Notes under the pieces: model-generated
What the model was told of the DNA's origin: nothing
Databases searched by the model: none
What the model saw: the letters and a program-made list of their open reading frames with translations, nothing else
Made by a program: the position numbers and the translations under genes
Part shown: piece after piece, positions 36,859 through 45,230 of the stretch
Layout: each line of letters starts with the position of its first letter
How positions within the stretch are numbered: position 1 is the first letter of the stretch
DNA from: Flavobacterium limnophilum
Lineage (GTDB): Bacteria; Bacteroidota; Bacteroidia; Flavobacteriales; Flavobacteriaceae
Length of the DNA stretch: 64,000 nucleotides
NCBI RefSeq assembly: GCF_027111315.2
Contig: NZ_CP114289.2
Location: 682,001 to 746,000, forward strand
Direction of reading: 5' to 3'

Positions 36859-38090
36859 TGAATAATTTATTTTCTGAATATAAAATAGGAATAGGGATTC
36901 TTGCAATTTGTTGCCTTTTTGCAATAAATTATAATGTTATCCTTTTTGGTTTAGACAATGACTTTTTTGGAATCGTTTTTTCTGCTTTACTATTTGTTTT
37001 TGGAAGCAGAAAAACGAATTTCAAAATCAATTATTTGTTGATTGCATTGATTTTTATTTTTGAATTTGTGAGTTATAGGTTGCATACTCAATCATTGCAT
37101 TTCCTATCCTTAATTCTATTTTTATGTTTGATTTTTTACAGTTTTACTGGTAAATTTTCGTTTGTAGCCTTTATTTGTATTTTGTTGTTTTCAACCATCT
37201 TCAATAAATTTTTTGAGCATCTGACTTCCGAAATTAAACAAGGATTGTGTTATGCGGTTTTTTTAACTTTAAAAAATTTTATGGCTCTGGATAGGATAGA
37301 AGGAGTCAATTTTTATAGCAACAATGCCAAAATTACAATTGATACGGCTTGTATGGGATTATCAATGTTCAAAACAGGTTTGTTGACAGGGGCAATTTTA
37401 TTGACATTAGAAGAAAAGAAACAACAAAAATATTTCGGCATAATTCCGATTGTTGCATTTTGTTTTATTGTGATTGTATTGAATGTCATTTCTAATTATT
37501 TTAGGATTGTGACTTTGGTCATTTTAGGTTGCACGCAAGAAAACACATTACACCATTTGGTTGGTTTGTTATGTTTCGGAATGTATCAAATTCTTCCAAT
37601 GGTATTCATTATACGCTATTTTAAGCCGAAAATTAATGAAATTGAAGTCACCAATTTTCAATTCAAAAGAATTCCAATTATTTTGACTTTTGGAGTTCTA
37701 TTTCTAACTAGTATGGAAGTAAAAAGTTTGCAAAAGAATGATTTATTGAAAAATCTGAATCCAAAATATAATGTCAAAAATGGTATGTGGGTTAACGATG
37801 AAGTATTTAAAATCTCAACACCAAATAAACTTATTTACATCAAAACTCCATCACACAAACCCCTAATTTGTTGGACTGGAAATGGCTACACCATCACTGA
37901 ATCGAAAGAGATTTTAATAGGAAATGAAAAAATTTGGTATAATAAAATGGAAAAAAATAATATTCAATACCAATCAATCTGGTGGTATGAATGCAGAGAG
38001 AAAAAATATACATCATTCCTGGAAGTGATGTGCATGAAATTGATTTACAACAAGCCTATTCGATTGGTAAATGAAACAAATAAAATTTAA
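36858..38090 (+). CDS. xrtN: Exosortase N (XrtN) with EpsI-like C-terminal part
   Basis: This 410-aa polytopic inner-membrane protein is a cysteine transpeptidase-like enzyme of the exosortase/archaeosortase superfamily. Candidate catalytic residues are Cys165 (IDTACMGL), Arg216 (NYFRIV) and His232 or His233 (LHHLVGLL), in the expected order and in loops between hydrophobic segments. About eight helices occupy residues 10-270. The remaining 140 residues resemble EpsI (ICWTGNGYTI ... SIWWYECREKKYTSF), so the gene looks like an exosortase-EpsI fusion. It is predicted to process the PEP signal of the upstream VIT protein. Confidence 0.88.
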   Translation: MNNLFSEYKIGIGILAICCLFAINYNVILFGLDNDFFGIVFSALLFVFGSRKTNFKINYLLIALIFIFEFVSYRLHTQSLHFLSLILFLCLIFYSFTGKFSFVAFICILLFSTIFNKFFEHLTSEIKQGLCYAVFLTLKNFMALDRIEGVNFYSNNAKITIDTACMGLSMFKTGLLTGAILLTLEEKKQQKYFGIIPIVAFCFIVIVLNVISNYFRIVTLVILGCTQENTLHHLVGLLCFGMYQILPMVFIIRYFKPKINEIEVTNFQFKRIPIILTFGVLFLTSMEVKSLQKNDLLKNLNPKYNVKNGMWVNDEVFKISTPNKLIYIKTPSHKPLICWTGNGYTITESKEILIGNEKIWYNKMEKNNIQYQSIWWYECREKKYTSFLEVMCMKLIYNKPIRLVNETNKI

Positions 38091-38292
38091 AAATGATTTT
38101 ATAAGTATTTCTTAAACAGTTGTTGTCTAAATAAAGCGCTTTACTTTTGTTGGTGTTCAAGCGGGATGTGCTCGTTAGCAGGGAGAAAGCATCTTGTTTA
38201 TTGGTGATTTGTTTGAAAATATCGCCAGTTCTATATATTGTACTCTAGAAGAAGAAATGTATTTGAGTAAATAACAACTCAGATTTAAAATA

Positions 38293-38334
38293 TAAAAAAA
38301 GCCTCAAAATCTATTGATTTGAGGCTTTTTTTGT
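38293..38334. terminator. Terminator between xrtN and the T9SS protein
   Basis: AAAAAAGCCTCAAAATC / GATTTGAGGCTTTTTT hairpin between convergent genes. It is active in both directions by its A and T flanks. Confidence 0.85.
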
Positions 38335-38348
38335 TAAAAACGAATCTC

Positions 38349-39395
38349 TTATTTTATAATTACCTTTTTAGATACATCATCCACTTTTAAAACATAAGTT
38401 CCTGAAGTTAAATTTGGTAAAACAATTTGATTGTCTTTAATTTCAGAGGACTTGAAACTTTTAACCAGTCTGCCTGTAATATCAAACAATTGTATTATTT
38501 CAGGATTTACCGCATTTTCGATATGTAAAAAATTGGTTGCAGGATTAGGGTAAATTACAAGTTTATTATTTGCAGGATTATTTATATCTTCTAATCCTAA
38601 AAATGGATCTGTTATTTTAACTATTTTATGAGTACTGGAACCTGTGCTTACATATAAAGCTCCATTATAAATCGCCATTTGGGAAGGAGTATCATAATCA
38701 ACATTAAATCTAAAGAATAGTGTTTGATCACCGTCTACACCTCCAGCTGGGAAGCGAAAAATTCTATTTTGTGAACCAGTTGAAATATACAAATCTCCAT
38801 TTGAAGCATAAACAAGATTAGCAGGACTATTCATTCCGGAAATCATTATACTAACAACTCCTGAAGGAGTTATTTTTTTAATTGCACCATCAATTTTGTC
38901 TGCTACAATTAAATTACCTGCTTTGTCGAAAGCCAATCCGTTTGGTGTTGTAAAGCCAGTAGCAAAGGTTGAGGTTGTTCCGGCTACCGTTCTTTTTTTT
39001 ATATCACCAGAATTAGCTTCTGAATAATATACATTTCCAGCTGCGTCAATAGCAATTCCATAAGGACTACCTGTTGCAGGATAAGAGGTTACAATTCCCG
39101 CTGGGGTTACTTTTGCAATTTCGTTACCAAAATTGCCGGATCCTGCTATCCAAAGATTTCCACTGGCATCAAAAGTAATCTGTTGTGGGGAAGCATTTAC
39201 TGCAGCAAAGTTGCTTTGCGTAAGGGATGGAGTGATTTTAGTTACTTTATAGGCGTTATAATCTGCAACATATAAGTTTCCTGAGCCATCAAATGCAATT
39301 CCTGTAGGAACCCCTTGTCCAGTTACGTAGTCGGTAATAGTTTGTGCATTGATGCTAAATGTAGTCAAGAAAGCTAAGAGTAATGTTTTTTTCAT
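38349..39395 (-). CDS. NHL/Vgb-type beta-propeller protein secreted by the type IX system
   Basis: The ATG at 39395 gives a signal peptide MKKTLLLAFLTTFSINAQ; the longer frame adds 46 atypical residues. Six or so propeller blades follow (GIAFDGSGNLYVADYNAYKV, GLAFDKAGNLIVADKIDGAI and so on), as in NHL and virginiamycin-lyase-like proteins. The last 75 residues (KLVIYPNPATNFLHIEN ... GTYVLKV ... KKVIIK) are a type A C-terminal domain recognised by the type IX secretion system, so the protein is exported across the outer membrane and probably surface-attached. Ligand unknown. 348 aa. Confidence 0.9.
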   Translation of the reverse strand: MKKTLLLAFLTTFSINAQTITDYVTGQGVPTGIAFDGSGNLYVADYNAYKVTKITPSLTQSNFAAVNASPQQITFDASGNLWIAGSGNFGNEIAKVTPAGIVTSYPATGSPYGIAIDAAGNVYYSEANSGDIKKRTVAGTTSTFATGFTTPNGLAFDKAGNLIVADKIDGAIKKITPSGVVSIMISGMNSPANLVYASNGDLYISTGSQNRIFRFPAGGVDGDQTLFFRFNVDYDTPSQMAIYNGALYVSTGSSTHKIVKITDPFLGLEDINNPANNKLVIYPNPATNFLHIENAVNPEIIQLFDITGRLVKSFKSSEIKDNQIVLPNLTSGTYVLKVDDVSKKVIIK

Positions 39396-39611
39396 TTTAT
39401 GATTTTTAAATTTCTGTAAAAATAAGTATTTTATTATAAAAAAAATATTCTTTTTATAAGAAATTTTTTTATAATGCTTGATAAAGCCTAGTTCTATTTC
39501 AGCAGAAAATGTATTTGTATAAATGATTATCAAAATTCAGAAAATGTCCTGTCGTGAAATAACTATACAGGTTATTAAATAAATCCTGTTGACAAAATAG
39601 GATGATTATTC

Positions 39612-40226
39612 TTAAATCGGAGAGAAGAGTATTTCTTCTTTATGGTTTGTTTTAGTCGAAATTCTAGTCTCTTTTAGACAACTGCCTTTTTCGTCTTTGG
39701 TTTCGCAGTTTACCAAAACCTCGTCAACAAGGTTGCCATTTTTGTCCTTGGTGACAATTTTGGTGAGTTCCTTGTTCTTATAATAAAAATACTGCGTATG
39801 GAAAGTGGTGAAATTATCCACTATTTTATTGATGGTTCCATCCGAGTTATAATGGTAAATGGCTTCGTTTCGTTTGTATTGTTTTTGGGTGTAGCAGCTG
39901 ATGCGTTCGCGTTGATCGGGTTTCCAGCGTGTTTTGCAGTAATACCGTTCCTTGTCGGGATAGGATTCCAGCACAAACCATAATTTCTTTTTGGTTTCTT
40001 GCAATAGATTGCCCAGTGAATCAACCGTTTTGGAGTATTTGATGCGGCCATTTCCGGTAAAGACCATTTGCTTTTTCTGCAAAAGCTTTTTCTGGTTATT
40101 CACCACCACATAGGTTTCTTCCGTAGCCGATTTTATTCCTTCCGGCAGCATTCGCGTCTTGGTGTACTTTTTTGTGGCACAGGATTGTAGGGTCAAGAGC
40201 AGGATGAAAAACAATAAAACTCTCAT
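39612..40226 (-). CDS. Lipoprotein of unknown function
   Basis: The 204-aa product has a lipoprotein signal peptide (MRVLLFFILLLTLQSC) with the lipobox Cys at residue 16. The rest contains YNSDGTINKIVDN-like short repeats reminiscent of MORN/YD-type beta strands (KKLLQKKQMVFTGNGRIKY, AIYHYNSDGTINKIV, YYKNKELTKIV). It is probably an outer-membrane or periplasmic lipoprotein. No family is recognised with confidence. Confidence 0.75.
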   Translation of the reverse strand: MRVLLFFILLLTLQSCATKKYTKTRMLPEGIKSATEETYVVVNNQKKLLQKKQMVFTGNGRIKYSKTVDSLGNLLQETKKKLWFVLESYPDKERYYCKTRWKPDQRERISCYTQKQYKRNEAIYHYNSDGTINKIVDNFTTFHTQYFYYKNKELTKIVTKDKNGNLVDEVLVNCETKDEKGSCLKETRISTKTNHKEEILFSPI

Positions 40227-40388
40227 AATCAGGATTATTTTATTATGGAATGGTTAAAAGAACTCACCAGACTCAAGTTTTATCTTTTATTGAACAAGAA
40301 ATTTAATTTCTGGTCAGTGTATTTTTCAAATTTTCGGTCGGAAGAAATCAAAATCAATTGTTGGTATTCAATAAATAACGACTCATTT

Positions 40389-40529
40389 TTATTTTAAAAC
40401 GGCTAGCATATCCAATATTTTACCTTCTCCTTTATTGTTCAGCATAGCCAACCAAGTTTTGGACATCTTTGGCGTTTGCTTTTTTTCGGCTGCTTGTTTT
40501 GGTTCGGTGTTTTTTTCTTTCGTTTTCAT
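40389..40529 (-). CDS. Possible 46-aa basic protein
   Basis: An ATG at 40529 opens a 46-codon frame encoding a Lys-rich start (MKTKEKNTEPKQAAEKKQ), then SKTWLAMLNNKGEGKILDML. The composition is protein-like, unlike the AT-rich surroundings. It is below the usual ORF cutoff, and no family is recognised. Confidence 0.45.
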   Translation of the reverse strand: MKTKEKNTEPKQAAEKKQTPKMSKTWLAMLNNKGEGKILDMLAVLK

Positions 40530-40667
40530 AAAAAAAAGAGTTTGATTTATAAAGGTACAAAATGTTTTTAGTTGCCATAAAAAAAATAGTGGTTCAAATG
40601 GAGGCTAACTGTTTGAATATGATTTTTTTTGGTTTGTTGTTTTGCATTTGTGGCGTTCACGAGCGGG

Positions 40668-40823
40668 ACGTTCGCGTACAATGTCATTAAGTTAAAGGAT
40701 TTTATCGATGATTTTGTCATTCTGACGAAGGAAGAATCCCAACAAACGTGAGCAACTCACACGAGATTCCTCCTTCGTCAGAATGACAAATAAAACTTAA
40801 CTTAATGACATTACGTTCGCGTA
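40668..40823. mobile_element. MITE-like palindromic element flanked by 11-bp direct repeats
   Basis: ACGTTCGCGTA occurs at 40668-40678 and 40813-40823. The enclosed DNA begins AATGTCATTAAGTTAA (40680-40695) and ends with its exact complement (40797-40812). A second, inner inverted repeat of 26 bases with one mismatch lies at 40713-40738 and 40765-40790. Removing the insert restores a continuous GAGCGGGACGTTCGCG plus TAAGCGGGG text, so the element seems to have inserted into an older repeat. Confidence 0.7.
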
Positions 40824-40981
40824 AGCGGGGAAGAGGCTTTTTATGCCTCTTTTTTTGTCTGTAGGTTGCAAGTTATAGGTAGCTTTGAGAAGTGTTTTGT
40901 TATAGCTTCATTTGAAGCCATATATTTACAATACAAGTCTAAAAAATATTGATTTTTAATATGTTAACTCAAAATTTTATT

Positions 40982-40989
40982 TATATTTG
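40982..40989 (+). promoter_or_regulatory. -7 box for the 41018 gene
   Basis: TATATTTG lies 28 bases before the ATG. Confidence 0.5.
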
Positions 40990-41017
40990 ATGTGCTATTA
41001 ATCTTAAAAAAAAACTT

Positions 41018-41500
41018 ATGGCAATTACAAATCTAAACAATCAGCATCTATCGGCAGCAGAAATTACGACTGCAAAAGAGGCTTTGTCAGCGTTAGAGAC
41101 TGCGCTGTTACCCATTAATTTAACCCTGACGTCAGAAGACCGTCAGAAATATGGTAGTATCAATGAGCAAAACAAGCTTTTTGTAAACAAAGTCAATGAT
41201 TATCATCAGAACCAATCTCAGCTTGGAACAACACAAGTGGACTGGTCAGAGTTTGAAAAAGACTATTCCAGTCGTCTCGTGATGGAGAATATTATCTCTA
41301 GGCTAGAAAGCATTGTGACCAAGCTGAATAATGCCAAAATCCTACACGATTACGACAATTATCAGGCCGCACTTACGGATTATGCTTACGCTAATTTTAT
41401 GGCAGGTACGGGTGCCGATGGCTATGAAACCAAGATGAACGACCTAAAACAGTTCTTTATGAAAACCGCTGCCAAGGTCAATTCTACTGATCCGAAGTAG
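41018..41500 (+). CDS. Unknown 160-aa helical protein next to a tandem array
   Basis: The product (MAITNLNNQHLSAAEITTAK...) has no signal peptide or membrane segment and is predicted from its pattern to be almost all alpha-helical (long amphipathic stretches, for example residues 12-32, 60-75, 80-105). I recognise no family. It has its own promoter and is followed after 48 bases by a 423-bp array of degenerate 21-bp repeats. Whether protein and array are functionally linked is unknown. Confidence 0.8.
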   Translation: MAITNLNNQHLSAAEITTAKEALSALETALLPINLTLTSEDRQKYGSINEQNKLFVNKVNDYHQNQSQLGTTQVDWSEFEKDYSSRLVMENIISRLESIVTKLNNAKILHDYDNYQAALTDYAYANFMAGTGADGYETKMNDLKQFFMKTAAKVNSTDPK

Positions 41501-41548
41501 TAAATTAACCCTTTCTCGGGGTTCCAGAATGGTCGGTTGTGGTTTCCT

Positions 41549-41971
41549 AACCCCAACTTTGAGGTCTGTAACCCCAACTTTGGGGTTTCCAACCGCAATT
41601 TTGGGGTTAACCAACCGTAACGATGGGGTTCAGAACCCCAAAATTTGAGTCCAGAACCCCAACGGACTAGTAAAACACTCCAACAGATTATTCCGCAACC
41701 CCAACCTAGGATTCTCGAACCCCAACTGATCTATAAAAGACCCCAACAGACCAGTTCAAGACCCCAAATTTGAGGTTCTCCAATCCCAATGGACTAGTAA
41801 AAGACCTCAACAGATTATTCCGCAACCCCAAGTTTAGATTCTCGAACCCCAACGGAGGAGTAAAAGACCTCAACAGATTATTCCGCAACCTCAAATTTGA
41901 GGTTCTACAACCGCAACGGATTAGTAAAAGACCTCAAGGGATTATTCCGCAACCTCAAATTTAGATTCTCG
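41549..41971. repeat. Degenerate tandem array of about twenty 20-23 bp units with a 63-bp higher-order period
   Basis: About twenty units begin AACCCCAAC, AGACCTCAAC or close variants, with an average step of 21 bases. In the second half three unit types alternate (GGACTAGTAAA end, AGATTATTCCGC end, TTTAGATTCTCG end), giving a 63-64 bp period: GGA-TAGTAAA-like blocks occur at 41664, 41791, 41854 and 41918. Units are diverged at the left and more alike at the right. The complementary strand carries GGGG runs. ORFs that cross it (in both directions) are periodic by-products of the 63-bp unit. Confidence 0.85.
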
Positions 41972-42140
41972 AAGGAGGAAACGTTTTTCTTAGGATGCTT
42001 CGTATAGCACACTCGATAGTTAAGAATATTTATTTTTTAAGGAATACTTCGGGGAGGGGGGGATAAACTTGTGAAAATAATGTTTCTATTTACCTTAACA
42101 CCAGCAATAACAAGCAGCCGCTGCTAGTTTCTATTACTTA
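41972..42140. other. Short spacer between the array and the ATPase gene
   Basis: Together with the array this makes 640 bases without a supported gene. It includes a G-rich run near 42051-42062; no hairpin terminator is clear. Confidence 0.4.
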
Positions 42141-43742
42141 TTAATGAAAGATTTCTAATTCTAACTCCTTAAAAGTTTTGGTTTTTTCTGTTATGAGTGG
42201 ACACATTGTATCTCTTAAAAAACTGTTTGTGTTATTACCTCCGTCTTTAATATCTAAAATTCTCTTTAGAGCTACAACAATGTCTCCGCTAGCAGATTTA
42301 ATGTCGTCACTTGGGTTTTTACGTTTTACACTTGCTTTGATTGCTGTTTGCTTCGCTAGCAAACATTCGTCAAGCTTTTCATTTACCCAGTTTGAATCAC
42401 AAAGCAATTCAATAATTTCATCATCTAGTAAATAGCTCTCAATGTGTCTTCGCTTAAGGGTTTTGATGTCCATAGTTGCTAGCTCTTCAATTTCTCTTTT
42501 ACTTTTGCCATCTCGATCAACAACTTTAATAATTTTTGATGACTTTAAAATTGATGAAACAATATTGATAGACTGGTTTTCAATATTTTCAATCTCATTA
42601 CATGAACCAACTGACACAAATCTTGTTAAAGGATATTTGTCTTCAAAAATATTTGAGAAGACTTGTGCATCAAAGTCTTTAATTTTTCTTCCTTGAGAGG
42701 AACCCTCACAAAAAACTAAAGTCTCAGGCGCAATAAGTTTTGAAAAATCAGCTAATGCCAACTCAAAAAATTTATCCCAGATTGACTTATTTATTTTTGA
42801 GGGCTTAATGATTTGTGAAACATCAAAGTCGAGATTGTCAAAGTTTAAAAATACAACGCTTCCTGGGTTTTCTTTTTCAATTTCTTCCGCTTGATTTAGC
42901 ATGCCGATCGAATGAGTACTTATCCACAATTGAGATTTTTCGGGAAGAAGCCTAACTAATTCTTTAAGCAATTTTGCTTGTAATCTTGTGTGCATATGTG
43001 CCTCTGGTTCATCAATACAAAAAATTGCCTCAGGAAAATATTTAGTTTTTATAATTAAATCAAGTACTAAGTCGAAAACCGATTTTTCTCCAGCGGACAA
43101 GTTTTTATAGTGAAAATCTTTTGCATTGCCTTTTTCAAAATAAAAACTACCGTCTGACAAAGGATCGCCAATAGAGCTAAGATTCAAATCCTCAAAAATA
43201 CGCTGTAAAGAGTTTCTAATATTGCCTATTATCTCATCTCGGAATTGTTGAACGGATTTGGAATCATTTTTATAATTAAAAACTCCTTCAAGTGTTTGAG
43301 AAATTAATCTATGGTAATTTTCTGATACAGTAACGTCGTTAATATTTAATTTGGCAAGTTTTGGATTTTCAGTTGGATTGTTTTGATTTTTAAGCTCACT
43401 AATCTTAAAATCTGGTTCGTTCCTATATGCTGTCCTAAAGTAAAACTTTCCTTTAATTTCGTCTTTCGTAATTTCTTCGACATCGTGAAATTCAATTTGC
43501 ACTTTGTTATCATACCAGTAATTTCCTTCAGAGATGGCTCCCTTCTTTTCCAGATAATCTTTTTCGCCAGTTTGTGTAAATCCTTTATAACGATACCAAT
43601 GATTAAAAGCCTCTAGTAGAGACGATTTTCCAGATCCATTTGGACCTACAAGCAAAATTAATCTAGTTTGCTCTGGAATGTCTTTGATTTCAAGATCAGT
43701 GAATCTCTTGAAATTATGAATTATTATGTTGTTTATTTTCAT
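42141..43742 (-). CDS. AAA (ABC-type) ATPase with C-terminal TOPRIM/DUF4435-like part, possible defence protein
   Basis: The 533-aa protein has an SMC/RecF-like ATPase: Walker A GPNGSGKSS (33-41), ABC signature LSAGEKS, Walker B FCIDEPEAHMH and H-loop STHS. From about residue 340 there is a TOPRIM-like or DUF4435-like tail (ETLVFCEGSSQGRKIKDFDA, VVDRDGKS, RRHIESYLLDDEII). The same pairing is used by OLD-family nucleases and by PARIS-type (AriA/AriB) phage-defence proteins, either fused or split. It is a lone gene with its own -7 box, in a repeat-rich accessory stretch. The exact family is not certain. Confidence 0.85.
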   Translation of the reverse strand: MKINNIIIHNFKRFTDLEIKDIPEQTRLILLVGPNGSGKSSLLEAFNHWYRYKGFTQTGEKDYLEKKGAISEGNYWYDNKVQIEFHDVEEITKDEIKGKFYFRTAYRNEPDFKISELKNQNNPTENPKLAKLNINDVTVSENYHRLISQTLEGVFNYKNDSKSVQQFRDEIIGNIRNSLQRIFEDLNLSSIGDPLSDGSFYFEKGNAKDFHYKNLSAGEKSVFDLVLDLIIKTKYFPEAIFCIDEPEAHMHTRLQAKLLKELVRLLPEKSQLWISTHSIGMLNQAEEIEKENPGSVVFLNFDNLDFDVSQIIKPSKINKSIWDKFFELALADFSKLIAPETLVFCEGSSQGRKIKDFDAQVFSNIFEDKYPLTRFVSVGSCNEIENIENQSINIVSSILKSSKIIKVVDRDGKSKREIEELATMDIKTLKRRHIESYLLDDEIIELLCDSNWVNEKLDECLLAKQTAIKASVKRKNPSDDIKSASGDIVVALKRILDIKDGGNNTNSFLRDTMCPLITEKTKTFKELELEIFH

Positions 43743-43851
43743 ATTGTTATTCTGTAATAGCCACTAACTTATAAATAAGACTGACGATGTCCAACTTATC
43801 ACCCCTAAATTGGGTTACTTTGTCTGACAAACATCATTATTTATCTTCTTC

Positions 43852-43859
43852 CAAATATA
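43852..43859 (-). promoter_or_regulatory. -7 box for the AAA ATPase gene
   Basis: TATATTTG on the minus strand, 110 bases upstream of the ATG, implies a leader of about 100 bases. Confidence 0.4.
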
Positions 43860-43879
43860 TAAAAATAATCTTAAAAAAT

Positions 43880-43942
43880 AAACCGCAAATTCGCAAATTA
43901 TACCAAGCCTTCAATGCTTAATAATTTGCGAATTTGCGGTTT
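43880..43942. repeat. 22-bp perfect inverted repeat after trpA
   Basis: Exact 22-base arms at 43880-43901 and 43921-43942 (core CCGCAAATTCGCAAATT) with a 19-base loop. It lies directly after trpA on the minus strand and may end the operon. Its text also resembles dispersed repeats. Confidence 0.65.
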
Positions 43943-43960
43943 AAAAATTTATGAAACTAC

Positions 43961-44722
43961 TTATCGAATCCCTTTTACAAACTCCCCGATTTTTCCAGAA
44001 CCATTTTCTTTTAAGTGCGTGATAAAAGCACTTCCTATAATCGCGCCTTTGGCAAATTGCGTGGCTTGATTGAAAGTTTCCTGATTACTAATTCCAAAAC
44101 CGATGATTTGTGGATTTTTCAGGTTCATGTCGGCGATGCGTTTGAAATAAGCTTCCTGTGTGCTTCCAAAACCGGATTGTGAACCCGTAACACTTGCCGA
44201 ACTTACCATGTAAATAAAGCCATCCGAAACGCTGTCGATAAAACGAATGCGCTCGTCCGAGGTTTGTGGCGTAATCAGGAAGATGTTTTTGAGTCCGTAT
44301 TTGTCGAAAGTGGCTTTGTATTCGTCGGCATATACATCAACGGGAAGGTCTGGAATGATTAGGCCGTCGATGCCGATTTCGGCACATTTCTGGCAAAAAG
44401 CTTCAACACCATATTGCAACATCGGGTTGAAATAACCCATAATTACCAACGGAATTGATACCGTTTTTCGAATAGCTGCCAGTTGGTCAAACAAAACCTG
44501 AGTGGTCATACCGTTGTGCAAAGCTTGGGTCGAACTCGCTTGAATTGTTGGGCCATCGGCCAAGGGATCGCTGAACGGCAGTCCGATTTCGATCATGTCG
44601 ACACCGTTTTTTTCCAAGTCTTGGATGATTTGTACAGTATCATTCAAACTGGGATAACCCGCCGAAAAATAGATGGAAAGTATTTTTTTGTCTTCTTGTA
44701 ATTTTTGGTTTATTCTGTTCAT
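43961..44722 (-). CDS. trpA: Tryptophan synthase alpha subunit
   Basis: TrpA cleaves indole-3-glycerol phosphate to indole and glyceraldehyde 3-phosphate inside the TrpA2B2 complex. The 253-aa TIM barrel carries the catalytic Glu45 (MIEIGLPFSD) and Asp56 (DPLADGPTI), PDLPVDVYADEY and the phosphate-binding GFGISN near the end. It is the last gene of the trp operon, separated from trpB by an unrelated small gene. Confidence 0.97.
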   Translation of the reverse strand: MNRINQKLQEDKKILSIYFSAGYPSLNDTVQIIQDLEKNGVDMIEIGLPFSDPLADGPTIQASSTQALHNGMTTQVLFDQLAAIRKTVSIPLVIMGYFNPMLQYGVEAFCQKCAEIGIDGLIIPDLPVDVYADEYKATFDKYGLKNIFLITPQTSDERIRFIDSVSDGFIYMVSSASVTGSQSGFGSTQEAYFKRIADMNLKNPQIIGFGISNQETFNQATQFAKGAIIGSAFITHLKENGSGKIGEFVKGIR

Positions 44723-44797
44723 TTTTTTATTTTTTCAGATTCTGAATCTGCTCTTATTTCTTATAGTTTATTTTTTCGAACCTAAGCGTCGGTTTTT

Positions 44798-44856
44798 TTT
44801 GCCACGGATTTCAAAGATTTTCACAGATTTTTGTTTGTTTAAATTTGTGCTTTTAT
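44798..44856. repeat. Dispersed repeat text between the GGCT-like gene and trpA
   Basis: The text GCCACGGATTTCAAAGATTT, then TCACAGATTTTT, matches the TTTCACAGATT-type phrase spread through Bacteroidota gaps. Related text is at 16890-16998 and 47170-47225. Confidence 0.45.
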
Positions 44857-44860
44857 TTCA

Positions 44861-45181
44861 TTATAGCGCAGCACTATAAACCCAAACCGTTTCGCTGGAA
44901 TGCAATTGCACTTGGATGCGTTTGTAATGCATTCCTTCGTATTTGTCGGCCAGTTCCAGGTCTCGTTCGCTGAGTTGGTAGCAGATTCCGTCGATGCTGT
45001 CCTCCGGGTTTTGGGTTTCGGCGATGATGGGATATTGGATGATTCCAAATTCTTCTTCGATAGGGATTCCCTTTACGGCATAGCCTATCAATTTGTCGGG
45101 AGTTCCTTTCAGCACGCGTCCAAAAACTCTTTCTTGAATCTCTTTGTCTTTTAATGTTCCGTAAGCAAATAAATTTTCCAT
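44861..45181 (-). CDS. Gamma-glutamylcyclotransferase-like (AIG2 family) protein inside the trp operon
   Basis: This 106-aa protein starts with the family motif FAYGTL (5-10) and has the conserved acidic residue Glu82 in KYEGMHYKRI. The family converts gamma-glutamyl-amino acids or related adducts to 5-oxoproline, but many members have other small substrates. It lies between trpB and trpA in the same direction, with repeat-filled gaps on both sides (107 bases to trpB, 138 to trpA). It may be co-transcribed with tryptophan genes by chance of insertion. Confidence 0.85.
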   Translation of the reverse strand: MENLFAYGTLKDKEIQERVFGRVLKGTPDKLIGYAVKGIPIEEEFGIIQYPIIAETQNPEDSIDGICYQLSERDLELADKYEGMHYKRIQVQLHSSETVWVYSAAL

Positions 45182-45230
45182 TTTTTACTGGTATTAATAA
45201 TGACTCCTGTTGTGTTTTGCTTTAGTGGAC

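Larger units (their letters stand above)
40530..41017. other. Gap holding a nested repeat insertion and the promoter of the 41018 gene
   Basis: It contains the element at 40668-40823, a hairpin terminator (AAGAGGC...GCCTCTT with a T-run, about 40830-40858) and the -7 box at 40982. Nothing else is supported. Confidence 0.5.

Noticed and set aside
39396..39533. Longer N-terminus of the T9SS propeller protein
   Set aside because: It would bury the clear signal peptide that begins at 39395.
41706..41964. ORFs in both directions across the 21-bp array (about 62 and 64 aa)
   Set aside because: They repeat a 21-residue pattern only because the array has a 63-bp period; they have no start signals or independent coding character.
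41549..41971. CRISPR array
   Set aside because: Units are about 21 bp and vary along their whole length, with no constant repeat and unique spacer, and no cas gene is near.
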